Origin: Nitrosopumilales archaeon
GTDB taxonomy: Archaea; Thermoproteota; Nitrososphaeria; Nitrososphaerales; Nitrosopumilaceae
NCBI GenBank assembly: GCA_025350175.1
Contig: JANXYF010000111.1
Location: forward strand, 1 to 9,750
Length of the DNA stretch: 9,750 bases
Direction: 5' to 3'
The notes under the pieces were generated by a model, which had not been told where the DNA came from, searched no databases, and worked only from the letters and a program-made list of their open reading frames with translations. Shown here one piece after another: positions 5,969-9,750 of the stretch. The stretch's first letter is position 1, and every line of letters starts with the position of its first letter. Made by a program: the position numbers and the translations under genes.

Positions 5969-7525
5969 GTGAAGAAGAATACCAAAAAGCTTCTTGCGAT
6001 AGTATTCATGGCAATATTTATCATTTCTACAGTAAGTGCTGCATTTCTTGGAGGTGGAAGAGTTGCAACTCAGGCAAACAAGAGCACCGGTCTAACAATC
6101 ACTGGAACACCTGCTGACAATTATCCAGATAATAAAAGACCAACTTTTTGTGAAACAGGTCCTGCTCAATCTAGCAAATACATAACAGAATTCAAAGTAC
6201 CAACGGCGTGTACCCAACCATTAGCAATTATTACAGATCCTGCCGGCAATGCATGGTTTACAGAATCAAACACAGGGAATTTGGGCAAGTTTGATCTTTC
6301 TTCAAAGACATTCCAAGAATTTACTAATACACAGTGGCAGAAAGGAGAAAAATCAATGATGTGGGGTCTTGGCACTGCACAAGATGGAAATATTTGGTTT
6401 ACAGATTCACAGCACAATTTGGTTTGGAAATTCAATCCAGCAGATAAGAGTTATACAAGATTTACATTCCCAAAGAGTAGCGGAACAGACGGTTCTTTTC
6501 CACAAATGCTTCTCATAGATGGCAAAAATGCCTATGTCAACGACTTTACTGGGAAAAAAATAGGTGTCTTTACTACTGATCATATTGGTCCTGACCTGGG
6601 TATAACAAATATTCCATCACCTGGAAACTACAACTTTACAAGTACAATGACAACTGATTCTAATGGCAACGTATGGTATACAATTTGGATATACCAACAA
6701 GGAGGAAATCTTGTAAAATATGATCAAAAAACTGGCAATTATACGCAATATCCCCTGCCTCAAGAAATTCAAGCACCAAATGGAATTACAATTGATTCTA
6801 CAGGTAAATTATGGATAATGGATACTGCCAGTAGTTTCTTTTTTGATTTTGATCCTTTGAGTAACCAATTTACAAAGCATGTAACTTCTCCCCCACCAAC
6901 ATCTTCGTATGGTAATGCATCAGGACTCATCAAGACACCAATATCAAGACCATACTGGAATCACTTTGATGACAAGGGAAGACTGTGGTTTAATGAACAA
7001 GTTGCAAATAGTTTAGGAGTATATGACCCATCAACTCAGTCTCTTGTTGAATATCTAGTACCTTCCAAGAATCCCAACTGGTCTGATTGTGGAAACTTTA
7101 CAGGCCAAGACTGTGGAGTAGCCCAAGTACTAGACTTTGCAGTAGATCACAACAAGGTTTGGTTTACAGAATGGGTTGAGAACAACATAGGAGTCTTGGA
7201 TTCAAGCATTGCATTACCAATTGAAGTAAACTCATCTGATACTTCAATTACCATACATCGTGGACAGAATGCAACTGTTTCATTGAATATTAATCCAGAA
7301 GAGCAATTGACATCACCAGTATCAATCATTACATCAAACACAGCAGGAGTACAAAATATCTCAATCACACCACAAGAGACCCAATTTACAGTTGACAAGT
7401 CAAAGACTGTAAATGTGACAATATCGGCAGATAATTTTGCAGTTACAGGAACTTACAAAATCTTGGTAGGTGCAAGATATCATGACATTACAGTATCAAA
7501 GTACATCGACGTAACACTAGAGTAA
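5969..7525 (+). CDS. Exported Vgb/streptogramin-lyase-like beta-propeller with C-terminal Ig-like domain
   Basis: The 518-residue protein starts at GTG 5969, giving a clear signal peptide: MKKNTKK, a hydrophobic core at about 8-22 and probable cleavage after Val-Ser-Ala24. Six repeats of the Vgb/NHL pattern (D-x-x-G-N/K-x-W-F-T-x ... L-x-x-F/Y-D/N) lie at about 86-118, 134-165, 226-261, 271-304, 331-362 and 389-411, enough for one propeller. Residues about 415-518 form a beta-rich Ig/NEW3-like domain (TIHRGQNATVSLNI ... ISADNFAVTGTYKILVGARY). About ten N-x-S/T sites and four Cys (61, 81, 374, 382) fit an extracellular, glycosylated, possibly disulfide-bonded protein. No C-terminal anchor is visible, so it may be secreted or held by the S-layer. 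Similar proteins are often annotated as streptogramin lyase, but the catalytic residues cannot be confirmed, so antibiotic inactivation is not claimed. Binding or sensing is as likely. Confidence 0.88.
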   Translation: MKKNTKKLLAIVFMAIFIISTVSAAFLGGGRVATQANKSTGLTITGTPADNYPDNKRPTFCETGPAQSSKYITEFKVPTACTQPLAIITDPAGNAWFTESNTGNLGKFDLSSKTFQEFTNTQWQKGEKSMMWGLGTAQDGNIWFTDSQHNLVWKFNPADKSYTRFTFPKSSGTDGSFPQMLLIDGKNAYVNDFTGKKIGVFTTDHIGPDLGITNIPSPGNYNFTSTMTTDSNGNVWYTIWIYQQGGNLVKYDQKTGNYTQYPLPQEIQAPNGITIDSTGKLWIMDTASSFFFDFDPLSNQFTKHVTSPPPTSSYGNASGLIKTPISRPYWNHFDDKGRLWFNEQVANSLGVYDPSTQSLVEYLVPSKNPNWSDCGNFTGQDCGVAQVLDFAVDHNKVWFTEWVENNIGVLDSSIALPIEVNSSDTSITIHRGQNATVSLNINPEEQLTSPVSIITSNTAGVQNISITPQETQFTVDKSKTVNVTISADNFAVTGTYKILVGARYHDITVSKYIDVTLE

Positions 7526-7528
7526 GAA

Positions 7529-8728
7529 GTGGTACCTAATCTAGACAAACTGATTGGGATTTCCACCTATTGTACAAAAACAGAGGGTATCGGAGGCAGA
7601 ATAAAATCATCTCCAGAACAATTCTTTGTCTCAGAAATATTACGAGAAAAATCCCTTGACAAAATTTCTTCTTCAGGAAGTTATGCCGTATACAAGCTAA
7701 AAAAACAAGGGATTGATACAAACCATGCATTATCAGATATTTTCACAAAATATGGATTAAGATTAAAGGCATTAGGCCTCAAGGACGCAAATGCCACAAC
7801 AGAACAGTATGTTTGTGACATGACAACTGGTAGGTCTACTAATACACTAGTTACAAACAGGTATACGCTTGAGAAGATTGGTCTACTACAAAAACCTCTA
7901 ACAAAAAAAGACATGATTGGTAATCATTTTAAAATAAAGATAGAGGATGCGGACTTTACAAAGATCTCCCAGTTCAACGAACAAGACAAAATTCTCAACT
8001 TTTTTGGATATCAGAGATTTGGAAGTAGAAGGCCTGTATCACATCTCATAGGAAAGGCCATCTTGCAGAAAAATTTTGATCATGCAGTAGAGACTTTGTT
8101 GTCATATACCTCAGAGTATGATCTACCACATAACAATAAAGTACGAGAAATGCTCAAGGATAAAACAAATTATTCCAAGAACTTTAACGAAGTTCCACCA
8201 CAGATGGATATTGAAAGAATTGTTTTAGATGAAATGATAAACCATGGAGATGCACTTAGAGCATTACGTGCAATACCCATACAATTGCGAAGATTTTTTG
8301 TAGAAGCATTCCAATCATTTGTATTTAATCAAACAGTATCAATGGCATACGAGTTTGGTGAAAATCTACTACAATCACAAGTAGGTGATGTTTGTTTTGA
8401 TAAAGATGACAATCTTGGGAGATATGAAAATGATCCTCAACAAAGACTAACAATACCGCTTGTAGGATATTCATATTCGAAAAAGAACAGATTTGACAAT
8501 TTTATATCTCAAATACTTGTAGAGCAGCAAATAACTCCAAAGGAATTTTTTGTAAAAGAGATGCAAGAAGCAAGTGAGGAAGGGGGATTTAGACAGGTTA
8601 CAATGCAGTGCAAGGATTTTGCGATAAATGAGCCATATGTAGATTTTACACTTTCAAGAGGGTCATATGCAACAATCCTTTTACGAGAGATAATGAAGCC
8701 ATCAGACCCAGTTGCTGCAGGGTTCTAA
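7529..8728 (+). CDS. truD: tRNA pseudouridine(13) synthase TruD
   Basis: The 399-residue cytoplasmic enzyme isomerises uridine to pseudouridine in tRNA: position 13 in bacteria, with archaeal and eukaryotic (Pus7) relatives also acting at other sites. Family motifs are in order: IGGRIKSSPEQFFVSEI at 21-37, the catalytic GLKDANATTEQ at 83-93 with Asp86, NHFKIKI at 132-138, NFFGYQRFGSRRP at 157-169, LRRFFVEAFQSFVFNQTVS at 253-271 and LSRGSYATILLREIMKP at 375-391. The TRUD insertion domain is present and the length is normal for archaea. The GTG at 7529 is three bases after the propeller stop, with no separate promoter visible, so the genes are probably co-transcribed. An extracellular protein and a tRNA-modifying enzyme make an odd pair. 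The 3' end faces a convergent small gene four bases away. Confidence 0.95.
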   Translation: MVPNLDKLIGISTYCTKTEGIGGRIKSSPEQFFVSEILREKSLDKISSSGSYAVYKLKKQGIDTNHALSDIFTKYGLRLKALGLKDANATTEQYVCDMTTGRSTNTLVTNRYTLEKIGLLQKPLTKKDMIGNHFKIKIEDADFTKISQFNEQDKILNFFGYQRFGSRRPVSHLIGKAILQKNFDHAVETLLSYTSEYDLPHNNKVREMLKDKTNYSKNFNEVPPQMDIERIVLDEMINHGDALRALRAIPIQLRRFFVEAFQSFVFNQTVSMAYEFGENLLQSQVGDVCFDKDDNLGRYENDPQQRLTIPLVGYSYSKKNRFDNFISQILVEQQITPKEFFVKEMQEASEEGGFRQVTMQCKDFAINEPYVDFTLSRGSYATILLREIMKPSDPVAAGF

Positions 8729-8744
8729 TTTTTTATTCAAAAAA
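8729..8744. terminator. Bidirectional T-tract between convergent genes
   Basis: Immediately after the truD stop come six T (8729-8734), then ATTC, then six A (8739-8744). Each strand therefore shows a run of T at its transcript's 3' end, and the two runs are complementary. T-tracts are the main archaeal termination signal. The element overlaps the stop codon of the minus-strand gene, so the 3' ends are extremely compact. That transcript may in fact terminate inside the truD gene. Confidence 0.5.
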
Positions 8745-9020
8745 GTTTTCGGCTACAAGATTATGTTTTATTGCAAATTCCTTTAGTTGTGAAAACTGTA
8801 CTTTTCCCTTATGATACTTGTTCCATATGAAATCAAGTACTTCGATTTTGGATAGATGTTCTTTATCAATTACAGGACTTTCTCCAAGTATATCAACGCA
8901 AAAAGCTTGAAGATCAGCAAATTGAAAATTATCAAGTAATAGTCTCATTTGATCAATTATGGCATCATTTTGTTTTGACCTTCCAAACAATCCCATAATG
9001 ATATTTTCAAGAGCCGCCAT
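8733..9020 (-). CDS. Small helical protein of unknown function
   Basis: This 95-residue ORF is not recognised by family. It begins MAALENIIMGLFGRSKQ and is then mainly amphipathic helix: 18-32, 34-45, 53-69 and 75-88, with aromatic-rich patches (NFQFADLQAF; LDFIWNKYH). The composition looks like a compact soluble helical bundle, with no signal peptide, metal-binding motif or membrane span. The start is uncertain. ATG at 9020 gives the longest form, but ATG at 8996 would give an MGLFGR start, which I recall as common in small thaumarchaeal proteins. It is probably real because its codon choice matches its neighbours, it fills the gap exactly between truD and the RAM gene, and no other gene competes. 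The function is unknown. Confidence 0.7.
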   Translation of the reverse strand: MAALENIIMGLFGRSKQNDAIIDQMRLLLDNFQFADLQAFCVDILGESPVIDKEHLSKIEVLDFIWNKYHKGKVQFSQLKEFAIKHNLVAENFFE

Positions 9021-9118
9021 TTAATTCCATGCTCACTATCTGATAACGTGGATAGGAAAAATTACAAAGGCGATTACAAAGTAACTTAGGAATAAGTGTG
9101 ACTAAATCCATAGAATAA

Positions 9119-9129
9119 GGATTTAAGCT
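9119..9129 (+). promoter_or_regulatory. TATA-like box before the RAM-domain gene
   Basis: GGATTTAAGCTT at 9119-9130 has its TTTAAG core centred about 25 bases before the ATG at 9149, which predicts a leaderless transcript. A GATATAAC just before the ATG (9141-9148) is too close to act as the TATA box. The region 9021-9118 holds no gene and would contain the promoter of the divergent small gene, which I cannot locate with confidence. Confidence 0.45.
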
Positions 9130-9148
9130 TGTTTTAATTTGATATAAC

Positions 9149-9379
9149 ATGGAAAAATCCTATGTTTTGATCGGTTGCGAGCTTGGTGCCGAAAACGAAA
9201 TTGTTGAAAAATTGAAGAAAATAGACAAAGTAAAGGATGCAAGAGTAGTATACGGAGATTACGACATCGTAGTTGAAGCTGAGGCCGACACAGAATCCCA
9301 GATGGATAATCTGATTACAAAGAGGATTCGTCAACTATCCAAGGTTAGATCAACTATGACCTTGGGCGTCGTGAGCTGA
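9149..9379 (+). CDS. Stand-alone Lrp/AsnC ligand-binding (RAM/SAM) domain protein
   Basis: The 76-residue protein is a single alpha-beta-beta-alpha-beta (ACT-like) RAM domain without the usual N-terminal helix-turn-helix. Visible elements are strand YVLIGCELG at 5-13, helix ENEIVEKLKKIDKV at 15-28, strands ARVVYGDYDIVVEAEAD at 31-47 with the conserved G-x-Y-D turn, helix ESQMDNLITKRIRQL at 49-63, and last strand VRSTMTLGVV at 66-75. Such SAM proteins form ring oligomers that bind small effectors, often amino acids, and some associate with full Lrp regulators. With no DNA-binding part it cannot act as a repressor alone. The ATG is supported by a TATA-like box at leaderless spacing. Its 3' end overlaps the convergent membrane-protein gene by 26 bases. 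The ligand is unknown. Confidence 0.93.
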   Translation: MEKSYVLIGCELGAENEIVEKLKKIDKVKDARVVYGDYDIVVEAEADTESQMDNLITKRIRQLSKVRSTMTLGVVS

Positions 9380-9566
9380 TTCCAAGACCTGCTGCTAAGA
9401 TCAATAATCCGCTGACGGCAATCCATTGTCCGTTTACAATCCATTTCGGATTTGAATACATAAACGAGGAAGTAGGACCCACTATAGAATGTCCCTGCAA
9501 ATAGAAGATAATTCCCATAATCATGATAACAGTCCCAACTATCATCATTACAACTCCTATCCGCAT
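9354..9566 (-). CDS. Small two-helix membrane protein of unknown function
   Basis: The 70-residue protein has two hydrophobic segments, at about 3-23 (MIVGTVIMIMGIIFY) and 47-64 (GQWIAVSGLLILAAGLGI). They are joined by a 23-residue loop (GHSIVGPTSSFMYSNPKWIVN) and followed by a basic SSRRPRS tail, which should lie in the cytoplasm with the N-terminus on the same side. The arrangement FYLQG ... SFMYSNP-x-W resembles a small membrane-protein family that I recall as common in thaumarchaea, with no known function. The ATG at 9566 has a TTTAAT element at about 9590-9595 on the minus strand, about 26 bases upstream, suggesting a leaderless transcript. The end of the gene runs 26 bases into the convergent RAM gene. 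Confidence 0.8.
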   Translation of the reverse strand: MRIGVVMMIVGTVIMIMGIIFYLQGHSIVGPTSSFMYSNPKWIVNGQWIAVSGLLILAAGLGISSRRPRS

Positions 9567-9621
9567 ATGAGATGATACATCAATCGTAGATTAAAGGCAA
9601 AATGAGTTGATAAAATAGGCA

Positions 9622-9657
9622 AAATCCTTTGGATTTCCTTCTTTAATCCATTTTTTT
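9622..9657 (+). other. Overlapping inverted repeats followed by a T-run
   Basis: AAATCC at 9622-9627 pairs with GGATTT at 9631-9636 (three-base loop). The same GGATT (9631-9635) can instead pair with AATCC at 9645-9649, just before seven T at 9651-9657. The two stems exclude each other. The stems are short and may be chance in AT-rich DNA, or a terminator for plus-strand transcription. The rest of the 9567-9673 gap holds the promoter of the minus-strand membrane protein and otherwise nothing I can identify. Confidence 0.25.
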
Positions 9658-9673
9658 ATTAAACAAGAGTACA

Positions 9674-9750
9674 TTGGACGAGTGGGGAGGAGACCTATTA
9701 GAAATCAGAAAGAGTAGAAGTTCTCTAGACATTGGAATATTTTTAGGCGC
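9674..9750 (+). CDS. Possible 5' end of a gene starting at TTG, cut by the window edge
   Basis: From TTG at 9674 the frame is open to the window end, giving about 25 residues: MDEWGGDLLEIRKSRSSL, then DIGIFLG. An acidic start, a short basic stretch and then a hydrophobic run would suit the cytoplasmic lead-in of a membrane protein. Nothing is recognisable as a family. The frame is closed by a TAA at 9644-9646 and contains no ATG or GTG after that, so TTG is the only standard start. T/A-rich promoter-like sequence lies at 9641-9661. The call depends on what follows outside the window. Confidence 0.4.
   Translation, partial: MDEWGGDLLEIRKSRSSLDIGIFLG

Noticed and set aside
5969..7525. Annotating the propeller as an antibiotic-resistance streptogramin lyase
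   Set aside because: Blade motifs show the fold, but I could not confirm the Vgb catalytic residues, and the family is widely over-annotated.
1..9750. Mobile elements, CRISPR arrays, tRNA or rRNA genes
   Set aside because: I found no transposase, integrase, regularly spaced direct repeats or cloverleaf/rRNA signatures. The direct repeat in the TPR gene is explained by the protein repeat.

Overview
The window looks like chromosomal DNA of an ammonia-oxidising thaumarchaeon (Nitrososphaerota), most likely of the low-GC Nitrosopumilus/Nitrosoarchaeum kind. The evidence is a low GC content, tight gene packing, and start codons mostly without Shine-Dalgarno sequences. TATA-like boxes lie about 25 bases before several starts, which suggests leaderless mRNAs. 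The gene set is also archaeal: an archaeal-type TruD, a stand-alone Lrp/AsnC RAM domain, a SHOCT protein, a secreted Vgb-like beta-propeller and a divergent tubulin/FtsZ-superfamily protein. The assignment rests on recognition by eye, without a database search. I see no mobile element, CRISPR array, rRNA or tRNA.

Layout: (1) The 3' end of an M1 aminopeptidase (to 260). (2) A CPA1/NhaP-type Na+/H+ antiporter (319-1599, +), convergent with a PPK2-family polyphosphate kinase (1685-2557, -); the gap between them carries inverted repeats. (3) A divergent promoter region with a nearly symmetric TATA element, then a TPR protein (2658-3500) and a SHOCT protein (3502-3801) one base apart, closed by a small hairpin. 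(4) A two-gene unit: a tubulin/FtsZ-like protein with a TTG start (3966-5351) and, two bases later, a coiled-coil protein of unknown function (5354-5899). (5) A second two-gene unit: an exported six-blade Vgb/streptogramin-lyase-like propeller with a C-terminal Ig-like domain (5969-7525) and TruD tRNA pseudouridine synthase (7529-8728). (6) Small genes: a 95-residue unknown (8733-9020, -), a RAM-domain protein (9149-9379, +) and a two-helix membrane protein (9354-9566, -) whose 3' end overlaps the RAM gene. The last 77 bases may be the 5' end of another gene.

Most genes are housekeeping or common thaumarchaeal accessory genes. The unit most worth attention is the tubulin-like gene plus its coiled-coil neighbour. 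The GTPase fold is strongly tubulin-like in its N-terminal loops and GGGTGAS motif, but by my alignment the second acidic residue of the T7 loop is an asparagine. The adjacent gene, lacking any recognised family, is a natural candidate for a partner protein. Functional links between the other units (ion/pH homeostasis, polyphosphate, TPR scaffold) are inference only.
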